A stretch of 63,693 nucleotides of DNA from Lachnospiraceae bacterium (GTDB taxonomy: Bacteria > Bacillota > Clostridia > Lachnospirales > Lachnospiraceae), in the NCBI GenBank assembly GCA_900771995.1, contig CAAGQC010000099.1, forward strand, positions 1 through 63,693. The letters are read 5' to 3'. Shown one piece after another: positions 1 to 8,314 of the stretch. Position numbers and translations under genes: made by a program. The first letter of the stretch is position 1. The number at the start of each line of letters is the position of its first letter. The notes beneath the pieces were generated by a model, which saw only the letters and a list, made by a program, of their open reading frames with translations, had not been told where the DNA came from and searched no databases.

Positions 1-45
1 AAATCGCTGCGATGCAGCTTTCCTTTTGCTCATGTGGTTACTTCG

Positions 46-105
46 CCATATAAATTTAGCCATAATTGCTCATGTAAGCATGGCATTATGTCTAAATTTG
101 CATGG
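46..105. repeat. Imperfect 21-bp inverted repeat at the left edge
   Basis: Arms at 46-66 and 85-105 are complementary at 18 of 21 positions. The loop (67-84) holds a further TGCT/AGCA pair. No T-run follows either arm, so it does not look like an ordinary terminator. It may be a dispersed palindromic element or the structured tail of an upstream gene outside the window. Bases 1-45 show only a small GCTGC/GCAGC hairpin (6-18). Confidence 0.5.
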
Positions 106-152
106 CTCTGAATAGTTAGCATAAGAAATAAAAAACAGGTCAGAATATGGGG

Positions 153-184
153 GCGGGCACTGCACGGGGCAGTGCCTGTCTTCT
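153..184 (+). terminator. GC-rich hairpin before the MutS-like gene
   Basis: GGCACTGC at 156-163 pairs perfectly with GCAGTGCC at 169-176 around a five-base loop, with G-T and C-G extension outward. A pyrimidine-rich stretch follows, but no clean T-run. It probably ends transcription of whatever lies upstream. It also argues against starting the next gene at the earlier ATG (147), which lies before the hairpin. Confidence 0.4.
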
Positions 185-209
185 TATATCCGGAAAAGTG
201 AGAAAAAAT

Positions 210-1928
210 ATGGAATTTGTTGTATTTACGGGCGTATTGCTTTTGCTTTTTGCATTTATGATCGCGCAGGAACTGATGCAGGCGAAAAAACAGGAAAAAC
301 AGTTCCGGCAGTTTCTTCGTGAAAATTACGGAAAAGAACCGCCGAAGGAATATTCGCTGGAGAGATTCGCAAGACTGGGCAGCTATCTGGAACGGCATAA
401 GGAAGAGAAGCAGCTGGATGATATCACCTGGAACGATCTGGGGATGGATGAAATCTTCCGCCGGATCGACCGAACCTATTCTGCGGCGGGAGAAGAATAT
501 CTGTACTATACGCTTCGGAATATTTCCTGCGGGAAAGAGGCATTGGAGCATCTGGAGGAAGTGGTTAATTGGCTGGAGGAGCAGGAGGATACAAAAGTAC
601 GGATCCAGCTGCTGATGCGGCGGCTGGGCCATCTGGGAAAATATTCTCTCTATGATTATCTGGATAACCTGGACTATCTGGGGGAACGTTCCAATCGTAA
701 GATTTTACTGGGGAATCTTCTGTATCTTCCGTTTCTGGCACTGCTATTTGTACAGCCGGCCGTGGGTACCATAGGAATCGTTGTCTGTATGCTCTGGCAT
801 ATCCTGACGTACTTCCGGGAGAAAAAGGTGATCGAACCCTACATCATCAGCTTCGCCTATGTGTTACGGCTGGTGGATGTATGTGAGGAACTGGAGAAGC
901 AGAAAATACCGGTATATCAAAGAGAGCTTAAGGAACTTGGAGAGGCACTGAAAAGCCTGCGGGAGTTAAGAAGGGGATCCTATTGGGTCATGGCCGGCAA
1001 TCAGGGACGGATCGGCGGGAATCCGCTGGACATTTTAGCGGATTATCTTAGGATGATCCTACATCTGGATATTCTGCAGTTTAACCGGATGTTGGAAAAA
1101 CTGCGGAAAAAGACCGGACAGGTGGAGAAACTGCTGACAGTCACCGGATATCTGGATATGGCGGTGTCTGTAGGAGGGTTCCGGAGATCCCTGGAAGGGT
1201 ATTGTATTCCCGAACTGGAAGAGGAGGCGAAAGATGCCTTCCTGCACATGGAGAAGGGGTGGCATCCGCTACTTACGCATCCGGTGAAAAACAGTATCCG
1301 GGCGGATAGAGGAATCCTGCTGACCGGCTCCAATGCTTCCGGCAAATCCACTTTCTTAAAAATGGTGGCGGTGAATGCCATTCTGGCACAGACAATCCAT
1401 ACCTGTGCGGCGGAAAGCTACCATGCACCGGTATTTCGGATCTTTTCCTCCATGGCACTACGGGACAGCATGGAGAACGGGGAAAGCTATTATATTGTGG
1501 AGATAAGGTCCCTCAAACGAATTCTGGATGCGGCGCAGGAGAAGGACGGGCCGGTACTTTGTTTTGTGGACGAGGTCCTCAGAGGAACCAATACGGTGGA
1601 GAGGATTGCCGCTGCAACGCAGATAATGATCCGGCTGGCGGTAAGCGGGGCCCTTGGATTTACAGCCACCCATGATATCGAGATGACAGAACTTTTGAAG
1701 GAATATTATGACAACTATCATTTTGAGGAAGTGATCCGGGACGGAGATATTCTGTTCCCCTATCAGCTGCTGCCGGGAAAAGCCTCCACCAGAAATGCGA
1801 TCCGGCTGCTTCAGATGATGGGATATGATGAGGAGATCATAAAGAAGGCCTACGGACAGGCGGAAAACTTTCTGAAAACGGGAAAATGGACGGAAAATCC
1901 CTCGCTGATATCGGAAGAGATCACTTGA
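210..1928 (+). CDS. Membrane-associated MutS-family ATPase
   Basis: This 572-residue protein carries a C-terminal MutS-type ATPase. The Walker A GSNASGKST lies at about residues 374-382 and a Walker B-like segment reads VLCFVDEVLRGTNT. The N-terminal mismatch-recognition domains of true MutS are absent. Instead there are hydrophobic segments at residues 3-18 and about 165-200, so it is probably membrane-bound. Such MutS-related proteins are common in Clostridia and their role is not established; mismatch repair is unlikely because a full mutS lies at 24.6 kb. I chose the ATG at 210 because it begins the hydrophobic segment and has GGAAAAG upstream; an in-frame ATG at 147 precedes a hairpin. 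Confidence 0.85.
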   Translation: MEFVVFTGVLLLLFAFMIAQELMQAKKQEKQFRQFLRENYGKEPPKEYSLERFARLGSYLERHKEEKQLDDITWNDLGMDEIFRRIDRTYSAAGEEYLYYTLRNISCGKEALEHLEEVVNWLEEQEDTKVRIQLLMRRLGHLGKYSLYDYLDNLDYLGERSNRKILLGNLLYLPFLALLFVQPAVGTIGIVVCMLWHILTYFREKKVIEPYIISFAYVLRLVDVCEELEKQKIPVYQRELKELGEALKSLRELRRGSYWVMAGNQGRIGGNPLDILADYLRMILHLDILQFNRMLEKLRKKTGQVEKLLTVTGYLDMAVSVGGFRRSLEGYCIPELEEEAKDAFLHMEKGWHPLLTHPVKNSIRADRGILLTGSNASGKSTFLKMVAVNAILAQTIHTCAAESYHAPVFRIFSSMALRDSMENGESYYIVEIRSLKRILDAAQEKDGPVLCFVDEVLRGTNTVERIAAATQIMIRLAVSGALGFTATHDIEMTELLKEYYDNYHFEEVIRDGDILFPYQLLPGKASTRNAIRLLQMMGYDEEIIKKAYGQAENFLKTGKWTENPSLISEEIT

Positions 1929-2008
1929 CGATGCGGGGATTTCATTGGTATACTTCTTGTAAATGCAATCGTTTTTGAGATAAAGGGTTCGGAAAAGGAG
2001 AAAACATT

Positions 2009-2158
2009 ATGGCAGTAGTAAGCTTTTTTAATTCATTTTTATCTTATCTGATGGTACTGATCGTTATTGCAGCCGTAGGTGCTGTAGCCATTACACTGGG
2101 AATCACTCTGCGCAGGAAGAAAAATGCGACAGAGGAAAAGAAACAGGCAGAAGAATAA
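2009..2158 (+). CDS. 49-residue single-pass membrane peptide
   Basis: The reading frame begins with ATG after AAAGGAG (1994-2000) at good spacing and encodes 49 residues. After MAVVSFFNSF comes one hydrophobic helix (about residues 11-34), then a charged tail rich in R, K and E. It ends three bases before the WYL regulator, so the two are probably co-transcribed. I do not recognise a function. The clear ribosome-binding site and clean membrane topology make it a credible gene. Confidence 0.75.
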   Translation: MAVVSFFNSFLSYLMVLIVIAAVGAVAITLGITLRRKKNATEEKKQAEE

Positions 2159-2161
2159 TCC

Positions 2162-3160
2162 ATGGCAAAATCGTCGGGACAGAAATTAAAACTTTTATAT
2201 CTGATCAGGATGCTGCAGGAGAACACGGACGAAAAGCATCCCATGAGCACCCCGGATATTATAAAATACTTGGAGAATCAGGGAATTCATGCGGAGCGCA
2301 AGAGCATCTATAACGATATGGAATGCCTTGTGGATTTCGGCTATGACGTGGTACAGGTGCAGAGCAGACTGGGCGGCGGATATTATCTGGGCAGCCGGGA
2401 GTTCGAACTGCCGGAATTAAAACTTCTGGTGGATGCGGTACAGTCTTCCCGTTTCATTACCACGAAGAAATCCAGAGAACTGATCCGGAAGCTGGAGCGC
2501 TTCGCCGGGAAAAACGATGCCGGTAAGCTGCAGAGACAGGTCTACGTAGCGGGAAGAGTCAAGACGGAGAATGAGAGTATCTATTACAGCATCGATGCCA
2601 TTCACCGGGCGATTCAGGAGAATAAGCAGATATCCTTTGTCTATCTGGACTGGAATCTGAAAAAGCAGCTGGTGCCCAGAGCAAACGGGAACAAATGTGT
2701 CAGCCCCTGGGCGCTGATCTGGCGGGAGGAAAATTATTATCTGGCCGCTTATGACAGTGAAGACAAGATGATCAAGCACTATCGTGTGGACAAGATGGGA
2801 CAGGCGGAAGTGACGGATATGCCCAGAGAAGGGGTGGAACAGTTCTCACAGATCGATGTGACAGCCTATACGAACCGGACCTTTGGTATGTTTGCCGGGG
2901 AGGAGAGTATGGTGACCATGGAGTTTCCCATGCGGCTGACCGGTGTGGTGCTGGACCGTTTCGGCAGAGACGCGGATATCCGTCCCATGTCGGAAGATGT
3001 ATTCCGGATCCGGGCGAAGGTAGCGGTCAGCGGACAATTCTTCGGATGGCTGTCCGGTATCGGACCCGGGGCCAGGATCGTTGCGCCGGAAGTGGTACAA
3101 AAGCGGTATGTACAGTGGCTTTCGAATATTTTGCGGGAGCAGTCCGAGGCAGCGGAATAA
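2162..3160 (+). CDS. WYL-domain transcriptional regulator (HTH + WYL)
   Basis: The 332-residue protein begins with a winged-helix domain (residues 1-75) of the HTH_11 type. A WYL domain at about 145-230 is recognisable from ISFVYLDWN, the SPWALIW segment and the YRVDKM segment. A C-terminal extension typical of the family follows. WYL regulators are DNA-binding proteins that sense small ligands or nucleic acids; the ligand here cannot be read. It starts 3 bases after the membrane-peptide gene and is followed by a terminator, so the pair looks like one unit. A link to nrdD downstream is not supported because the terminator lies between. Confidence 0.88.
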   Translation: MAKSSGQKLKLLYLIRMLQENTDEKHPMSTPDIIKYLENQGIHAERKSIYNDMECLVDFGYDVVQVQSRLGGGYYLGSREFELPELKLLVDAVQSSRFITTKKSRELIRKLERFAGKNDAGKLQRQVYVAGRVKTENESIYYSIDAIHRAIQENKQISFVYLDWNLKKQLVPRANGNKCVSPWALIWREENYYLAAYDSEDKMIKHYRVDKMGQAEVTDMPREGVEQFSQIDVTAYTNRTFGMFAGEESMVTMEFPMRLTGVVLDRFGRDADIRPMSEDVFRIRAKVAVSGQFFGWLSGIGPGARIVAPEVVQKRYVQWLSNILREQSEAAE

Positions 3161-3202
3161 AAAGTTATCCAAAATTTGAAATCCTTTTTTGTATAGTTTT
3201 CT

Positions 3203-3240
3203 AAAGGATCCCTCGTTGACAAGGCAGGGATTCTTTTTTA
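3203..3240 (+). terminator. Rho-independent terminator after the WYL regulator
   Basis: An 11-bp stem (3203-3213 with 3226-3236, one G-T pair) is followed by a T-run at 3234-3239. It separates the WYL gene from the nrdDG unit. Confidence 0.8.
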
Positions 3241-3256
3241 TACTGATACATAGCAC

Positions 3257-3302
3257 CCACAATATATTGCTTTTTGATGCTTACAGACACCATATATGGT
3301 AT
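3257..3302 (+). promoter_or_regulatory. Two NrdR boxes upstream of nrdDG
   Basis: Two palindromic A/T-rich sites lie at 3257-3272 (core CAATATATTG) and 3287-3302 (ACACCATATATGGTAT). They match the NrdR consensus acaCwAtATaTwGtgt at 13 of 16 positions each by hand alignment. Their centres are 30 bp apart, close to three helical turns, as is usual for tandem NrdR boxes. A TTGCTT at 3267-3272 could be a -35, with the -10 inside the second box, so binding would block RNA polymerase. Confidence 0.75.
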
Positions 3303-3382
3303 CTGTAAACGTTATCGTAAGTAAGGGGAAATACAGTAGATCCGGCATCTGCCGGAGATTATCGGATGAAGGGAAGAGAAAG

Positions 3383-5572
3383 ATGAGCAGCAATTTTGAA
3401 CACGACCATGAAGAAAATGAAGATTATGGCAAAAAGTTCAGACCGGACAGGGAGATCTATGTCGTTAAAAAGGACGGGAGCAAGGAGCTTTTTAATGTAC
3501 AGAAGGTGATCAGTGCCGTAGGCAAAAGTGCATACCGCGCCCTGACAAAATTCACCAGAGAAGAAAAAGAGCAGATCTGCCGGTATGTGGTAGAAAAAGT
3601 AAACGAGCTGGAAGTGGATGAAGTTCCTATACCTATTATGCACAATATTGTGGAAAGTGCCCTGGAACAGGTAAAACCGATCGTCGCAAAAAGCTACCGT
3701 GATTATCGTAACTATAAGCAGGACTTTGTACGGATGCTGGATGATGTCTATAAAAAGAGCCAGTCCATCATGTATATCGGTGACAAGGAGAATGCCAACA
3801 CGGATTCCGCACTGGTATCCACCAAGCGCAGCCTGATCTTCAATCAGCTGAACAAGGAACTGTATCAGAAGTTTTTCCTGACCACGGAGGAGATTCAGGC
3901 CTGCCGGGACGGCTATATTTATGTCCATGACATGTCCGCCAGAAGAGATACCATGAACTGCTGTCTGTTCGACGTGCAGAGCGTTCTGACCGGTGGCTTT
4001 GAGATGGGAAATATCTGGTATAATGAGCCCAAGACGCTGGATGTGGCCTTCGACGTCATCGGCGATATCGTATTAAGCGCTGCCAGCCAGCAGTACGGTG
4101 GATTTACCGTACCCAGCGTGGATCTGATCCTGGAGCCTTACGCAGAGAAATCCTACAACAGGGCTCTGGCAAAATATGAGCGTCTGGGAATCGCCGCAGA
4201 TGTGGCGGAGGCAGAGGCACTGGCGGATGTGAAGAAAGAATTTGAACAGGGCTTCCAGGGATGGGAGTACAAGTTCAATACCGTGGCCAGCAGCCGTGGC
4301 GACTATCCGTTTATCACCGTGACCGCAGGAACCGGCACGGGCAAATTTGCCAGGATGGCTACCATTACCATGCTGGATGTCCGGAAAAAGGGACAGGGCA
4401 AAAAGGATCACAAGAAGCCTGTTCTGTTCCCGAAGATCGTATTTTTATATGACGAGAATCTCCATGGTCCCGGAAAGCCTCTGGAGGATGTCTTCGAGGC
4501 AGGAGTGGAATGTTCCGCCAAGACCATGTATCCTGACTGGCTGAGCCTCACCGGTAAGGGCTATGTGGCAAGCATGTACAAGCAGTACGGCAAGATCGTA
4601 TCTCCCATGGGCTGCAGAGCATTTCTGTCTCCCTGGTATGAGAGAGGCGGCATGCATCCTGCGGATGACAAGGACCAGCCGGTATTCGTGGGCCGTTTTA
4701 ACATCGGTGCGGTATCTCTGCATCTGCCCATGATCCTGGCCAAGGCGAGAAAAGAAAGCAAAGACTTCTATGAAGTGCTGGATTATTATCTGGAACTGAT
4801 CCGCCAGCTGCATATCCGGACTTATGCTTATCTGGGAGAAATGCGTGCCTCCACGAACCCTCTGGCCTATTGCGAGGGTGGCTTCTTAGGCGGTCATCTG
4901 AAGCTGACAGACAAGATCAAGCCGTTATTAAAATCCGCAACCGCCAGCTTCGGCATTACGGCGCTGAATGAATTGCAGGAACTGTACAACGGAAAATCTC
5001 TGGTGGAAGACGGAGCATTTGCGGTGGAGGTTCTGGAACATATCAACCAGAAGATTTCTGAGTATAAGGAAGAGGACGGCAATCTGTATGCCATCTACGG
5101 AACTCCCGCAGAGAATCTGTGCGGCCTGCAGGTCAAGCAGTTCCGTGAAAAATACGGTATTATCGAGGGCGTATCCGACAGAGAATATGTCAGCAACAGC
5201 TTCCATTGCCATGTGACCGAGGATATTACACCGATCCAGAAACAGGATCTGGAGAACCGCTTCTGGGATCTGAGCAACGGCGGCAAGATCCAGTATGTAA
5301 AGTATCCTATTGACTATAACACCGAGGCTATCAAGACACTGATCCACAGAGCCATGGATCTGGGCTTCTATGAAGGCGTTAATCTGTCACTGGCGTACTG
5401 TGATGACTGTGGTCATCAGGAACTGGAAATGGATGTATGTCCTGTCTGCGGCAGCCGTAACCTGACCAAGATCGACCGTATGAACGGCTATCTGTCTTAC
5501 TCCAGAGTGCATGGAGATACGAGACTGAACGATGCCAAGATGGCGGAGATCGCAGAGCGGAAAAGTATGTAG
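3383..5572 (+). CDS. nrdD: Anaerobic (class III) ribonucleoside-triphosphate reductase
   Basis: The 729-residue enzyme reduces ribonucleoside triphosphates to deoxy forms without oxygen, using a glycyl radical. An N-terminal ATP-cone (about residues 15-105, YVVKKDGSKELFNVQKV) precedes the catalytic barrel. A zinc site is formed by Cys673/676 and Cys686/689. The glycyl-radical site is Gly702 in RMNGYL. The ATG at 3383 (after GGGAAGAG) is preferred over 3296, because that start lies inside the second NrdR box and would add 29 residues unlike the family. nrdG follows after 19 bases. Regulation by NrdR is inferred from the upstream boxes. Confidence 0.97.
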   Translation: MSSNFEHDHEENEDYGKKFRPDREIYVVKKDGSKELFNVQKVISAVGKSAYRALTKFTREEKEQICRYVVEKVNELEVDEVPIPIMHNIVESALEQVKPIVAKSYRDYRNYKQDFVRMLDDVYKKSQSIMYIGDKENANTDSALVSTKRSLIFNQLNKELYQKFFLTTEEIQACRDGYIYVHDMSARRDTMNCCLFDVQSVLTGGFEMGNIWYNEPKTLDVAFDVIGDIVLSAASQQYGGFTVPSVDLILEPYAEKSYNRALAKYERLGIAADVAEAEALADVKKEFEQGFQGWEYKFNTVASSRGDYPFITVTAGTGTGKFARMATITMLDVRKKGQGKKDHKKPVLFPKIVFLYDENLHGPGKPLEDVFEAGVECSAKTMYPDWLSLTGKGYVASMYKQYGKIVSPMGCRAFLSPWYERGGMHPADDKDQPVFVGRFNIGAVSLHLPMILAKARKESKDFYEVLDYYLELIRQLHIRTYAYLGEMRASTNPLAYCEGGFLGGHLKLTDKIKPLLKSATASFGITALNELQELYNGKSLVEDGAFAVEVLEHINQKISEYKEEDGNLYAIYGTPAENLCGLQVKQFREKYGIIEGVSDREYVSNSFHCHVTEDITPIQKQDLENRFWDLSNGGKIQYVKYPIDYNTEAIKTLIHRAMDLGFYEGVNLSLAYCDDCGHQELEMDVCPVCGSRNLTKIDRMNGYLSYSRVHGDTRLNDAKMAEIAERKSM

Positions 5573-5591
5573 AGACAGGATGGACAGATAA

Positions 5592-6101
5592 ATGAGATAT
5601 CATAATATAACCAAGGACGATATGCTGAACGGCGATGGTCTGCGGGTCGTGCTGTGGGTAGCTGGCTGCAATCACTGCTGTAAGGAATGTCATAACCCGA
5701 TCACCTGGGATCCTGACGGAGGTCTGTTATTTGATGAAAATGCAAAACAGGAAATCTTCGAACAGTTGGAGAAACCGTACATTTCCGGAATTACCTTTTC
5801 CGGCGGTGATCCGATGCATCCCGTGAACCGGGCGGATGTCAGAGGTCTCATGAGTGAGATCCGGGAAAAATATCCCACGAAAACAATCTGGATGTATACC
5901 GGAGACAGCTGGGAAGACATCTGTGATCTGCCGGTGATGCAGTATGTGGACGTAGTGGTAGACGGAGAATTCCACGTGGAGGAAAAGGATGTCAAACTCC
6001 TGTGGAAGGGCAGCAAGAACCAGCGGGTGATCGATGTGAAAAAGACCCTGGCCAGTGATAACAGACGGGAGCCGGTGCTGCACTGTGGAGATTATGCATA
6101 G
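5592..6101 (+). CDS. nrdG: Anaerobic ribonucleotide reductase-activating protein (radical SAM)
   Basis: This 169-residue radical-SAM activase generates the glycyl radical on NrdD. The iron-sulfur cluster motif CX3CX2C appears as CNHCCKEC near residues 26-33. The SAM-binding GGD motif appears in FSGGDPMHP. Length and order directly after nrdD match the family. Downstream, a small TTTCCGT/ACGGAAA hairpin separates it loosely from the dUTPase gene. Confidence 0.96.
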   Translation: MRYHNITKDDMLNGDGLRVVLWVAGCNHCCKECHNPITWDPDGGLLFDENAKQEIFEQLEKPYISGITFSGGDPMHPVNRADVRGLMSEIREKYPTKTIWMYTGDSWEDICDLPVMQYVDVVVDGEFHVEEKDVKLLWKGSKNQRVIDVKKTLASDNRREPVLHCGDYA

Positions 6102-6196
6102 GAAGCAGTTGTTTTCCGTCAGCAACGGAAATGGAATAAGACGGGAATACTGGAAGAATATTGGAATACTGAAATAAGAAGAGGAAAGAACAGACA

Positions 6197-6712
6197 ATGC
6201 ACAGAATAGCAAAATTTCATTTTGTAAGTCCGGGGCAGTTTTTGACTGCCATGCAGGAGGAATATCCCCAGTATACGGAAGCACAGATCAGGGAAATGTA
6301 TGAAAATCTAAAGCTTCCGAAGAGAGCTACGAAAGGAAGCGCAGGCTATGATTTCTTCGCACCGTTTTCTTTTACCCTGGCCCCCGGCAAGACCATCAAG
6401 ATCCCTACGGGAATCCGGGCGGAAATGCAGGAAGACTGGGTATTACAGGTCTATCCCAGAAGCGGACTGGGCTTTAAATACCGCCTGCAGATGAACAATA
6501 CCGTAGGTATTATTGACAGTGATTATTTCTTCTCGGACAATGAAGGTCATATTTTCATGAAGATTACCAATGACTCCAACGAAGGGAAGACTGTGGAAGT
6601 TCCTGCCGGAACCGGTTTTGCTCAGGGTATCTTCATGCAGTACGGTATCACGGAAGACGATGATGCGGAAGGCATCCGCAACGGCGGCTTCGGAAGCACC
6701 ACGAAGCAATAA
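6197..6712 (+). CDS. dut: dUTPase-family nucleotidohydrolase
   Basis: The 171-residue protein has the trimeric dUTPase motifs: KGSAGYDFFAP near residues 46-56, PRSGLGFKYRLQ with NTVGIIDSDYF in the centre, and the glycine-rich C-terminal GFGSTTKQ that closes over the active site. It should convert dUTP to dUMP and pyrophosphate, sparing DNA from uracil and feeding dTMP synthesis, which fits its place after nrdDG. The N-terminal about 40 residues (PGQFLTAMQEEYPQYTE) are longer than in classical dUTPases, so a related dCTP deaminase/dUTPase subgroup is possible. AAGAGGAAAG precedes the chosen start. Confidence 0.85.
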   Translation: MHRIAKFHFVSPGQFLTAMQEEYPQYTEAQIREMYENLKLPKRATKGSAGYDFFAPFSFTLAPGKTIKIPTGIRAEMQEDWVLQVYPRSGLGFKYRLQMNNTVGIIDSDYFFSDNEGHIFMKITNDSNEGKTVEVPAGTGFAQGIFMQYGITEDDDAEGIRNGGFGSTTKQ

Positions 6713-6726
6713 TACAACAGAAGAAT

Positions 6727-6783
6727 AAAATCCCCCGGATGGGACATGATGAATTTAGATCATAGACCCAAGGGGGATTTTTT
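6727..6783 (+). promoter_or_regulatory. Hairpin sequestering the SpoVAF-like gene's ribosome-binding site; also terminator-like
   Basis: AAAATCCCCC at 6727-6736 pairs perfectly with GGGGGATTTT at 6772-6781. Inside are further pairs, TGGG/CCCA (6740-6743 with 6767-6770) and ATGAT/ATCAT (6746-6750 with 6759-6763). The right arm contains AAGGGGGA (6770-6777), the only plausible ribosome-binding site for the ATG at 6784. The T-run ends directly at that ATG. The structure may end dut transcription and block translation of the next gene on read-through. Confidence 0.7.
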
Positions 6784-8223
6784 ATGCCAGAGACACAACA
6801 ACAAAAACCTGTCAGAATATCCGAAAACCTCCAACAGAACATGCAGTATCTGGAGAAACTGATGGGACTGGAAACCAATTTTGACATCATTCACCGGGTA
6901 ATCCGGATTGGTGATACTGATGCCTGCATGTATCTGATCGACGGCTTCTGCAAGGACGAACTGATGCAGAAAATATTGCAGTATCTGATGGATCTGAAGG
7001 CGGAGGATTTTCCGAAGGATGCCCATGAAATGTCCAAGATCGCCATTCCCTATGTGGAGGTGGATCTGGACGATACCTGGGAGAAGATTCTGGGGGCCTT
7101 ATTGTCAGGTGTATTTGTCATGCTGGTGGACGGTTATGAAAAGGCGGTGCTGATCGATGCCAGAACCTATCCCGCCAGAGGGGTGGAGGAACCGGATAAA
7201 GACAAGGTGCTCCGGGGCTCCAAGGATGGTTTTGTGGAGACGGTGGTCTTCAATACGGCTCTGATCCGCCGCCGGATCCGCAGTACGGACCTTCACATGG
7301 AGATGCTGAATGCCGGGGAGAATTCCAGAACGGATATCGTGCTGTGTTATATGGAGAGCCGCGTGGATCCGGAACTGCTTACGAAGATCCGGGAACGGAT
7401 CCGCTCCATTCATGTGGATGCTCTGGCCATGAATCAGGAAAGTCTGGCGGAATGTCTCTACCAGAGAAAGTGGTACAATCCCTTTCCGAAGTTCAAATAT
7501 ACGGAACGGCCGGATACGGCGGCCGCCCAGGTGCTGGAGGGCAATCTGGTGATCCTGGTGGACAATTCGCCTTCCGCCATGATCCTGCCCACTACGATTT
7601 TTGATGTGGTGGAGGAAGCGGATGATTATTATTTTCCGCCGGTTACGGGAACGTATCTGCGGCTGACCAGATTCCTCATTGCGCTGTTAACGTATTTCGT
7701 GACACCGACGTATCTGCTTCTCATGAATCATCAGGCGTGGGTCCCGGAGAATCTGACGTTTATTATTTTAAAAGAGAATCCGAATGTACCGTTGATCCTT
7801 CAGTTTTTGCTGCTGGAACTGGCCATTGACGGACTGCGGCTGGCGGCGGTCAACACGCCGAATATGCTGAGTACTCCACTAAGTGTCATGGCGGCACTGG
7901 TGCTGGGAGAATTTTCGGTGGAAAGCGGATGGTTCAACTCCGAGGTGATGTTAGCCATGGCATTCGTGGCGATCGCCAATTATACGCAGGCCAACTATGA
8001 ACTGGGTTACGCTTTGAAATTCATGCGGATCCTGAATCTGATCCTGACACAGATCTTCGGTATCTGGGGATATATTGCAGGTCTGGTCCTGTTTGCGCTG
8101 GCCCTTCTTACGAATAAGACGATCTCCGGACATAGTTATCTGTATCCGCTGATCCCTTTCGACCGGGAGAAAATGCGGAATCGCTTCTTTCGGGGAAGAA
8201 TGCCGGGGGCCGGAAAAATGTGA
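6784..8223 (+). CDS. spoVAF: Spore germination/SpoVAF-family membrane protein
   Basis: The 479-residue protein belongs to the GerA/SpoVAF family: a soluble N-terminal domain (about residues 1-280) followed by several hydrophobic helices (about 290-460). The opening region (NLQQNMQYLEKLMG, then FDIIHRVIRIGD) and its length resemble SpoVAF more than GerAA, and no gerB/gerC neighbours are present. SpoVAF lies in the spore inner membrane and is linked to calcium-dipicolinate release during germination; here it stands without other spoVA genes. A forespore promoter could not be identified with confidence. The assignment to SpoVAF rather than a lone GerA subunit is an inference. Confidence 0.8.
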   Translation: MPETQQQKPVRISENLQQNMQYLEKLMGLETNFDIIHRVIRIGDTDACMYLIDGFCKDELMQKILQYLMDLKAEDFPKDAHEMSKIAIPYVEVDLDDTWEKILGALLSGVFVMLVDGYEKAVLIDARTYPARGVEEPDKDKVLRGSKDGFVETVVFNTALIRRRIRSTDLHMEMLNAGENSRTDIVLCYMESRVDPELLTKIRERIRSIHVDALAMNQESLAECLYQRKWYNPFPKFKYTERPDTAAAQVLEGNLVILVDNSPSAMILPTTIFDVVEEADDYYFPPVTGTYLRLTRFLIALLTYFVTPTYLLLMNHQAWVPENLTFIILKENPNVPLILQFLLLELAIDGLRLAAVNTPNMLSTPLSVMAALVLGEFSVESGWFNSEVMLAMAFVAIANYTQANYELGYALKFMRILNLILTQIFGIWGYIAGLVLFALALLTNKTISGHSYLYPLIPFDREKMRNRFFRGRMPGAGKM

Positions 8224-8251
8224 CAAAATGTATCACTTTTGTCAGCGAAAA

Positions 8252-8280
8252 TTGAAATGGGTGTCCGTTTGATGTATGCT
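8252..8280 (+). promoter_or_regulatory. Promoter for degV
   Basis: TTGAAA at 8252-8257 and TATGCT at 8275-8280 are separated by 17 bases. Transcription would start about 28 bases before the degV start codon. Confidence 0.55.
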
Positions 8281-8314
8281 TAGATAAAAATTGATAGCAT
8301 CAGGAGGGCAACCA

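Noticed and set aside
30..632. 200-codon open frame on the minus strand
   Set aside because: It overlaps the MutS-like gene in antisense, has no ribosome-binding site and no domain, and its composition is that of a shadow frame.
3296..3382. Longer nrdD start
   Set aside because: It lies inside the second NrdR box and adds residues unlike the family; GGGAAGAG supports 3383.
6040..6196. Small hairpin and GGAATACTG repeats between nrdG and dut
   Set aside because: The stem is only seven pairs and the repeats are short; no function could be supported.
6784..8223. Lone GerA germinant-receptor subunit
   Set aside because: No GerB or GerC neighbour, and the N-terminus and length resemble SpoVAF; not fully excluded.
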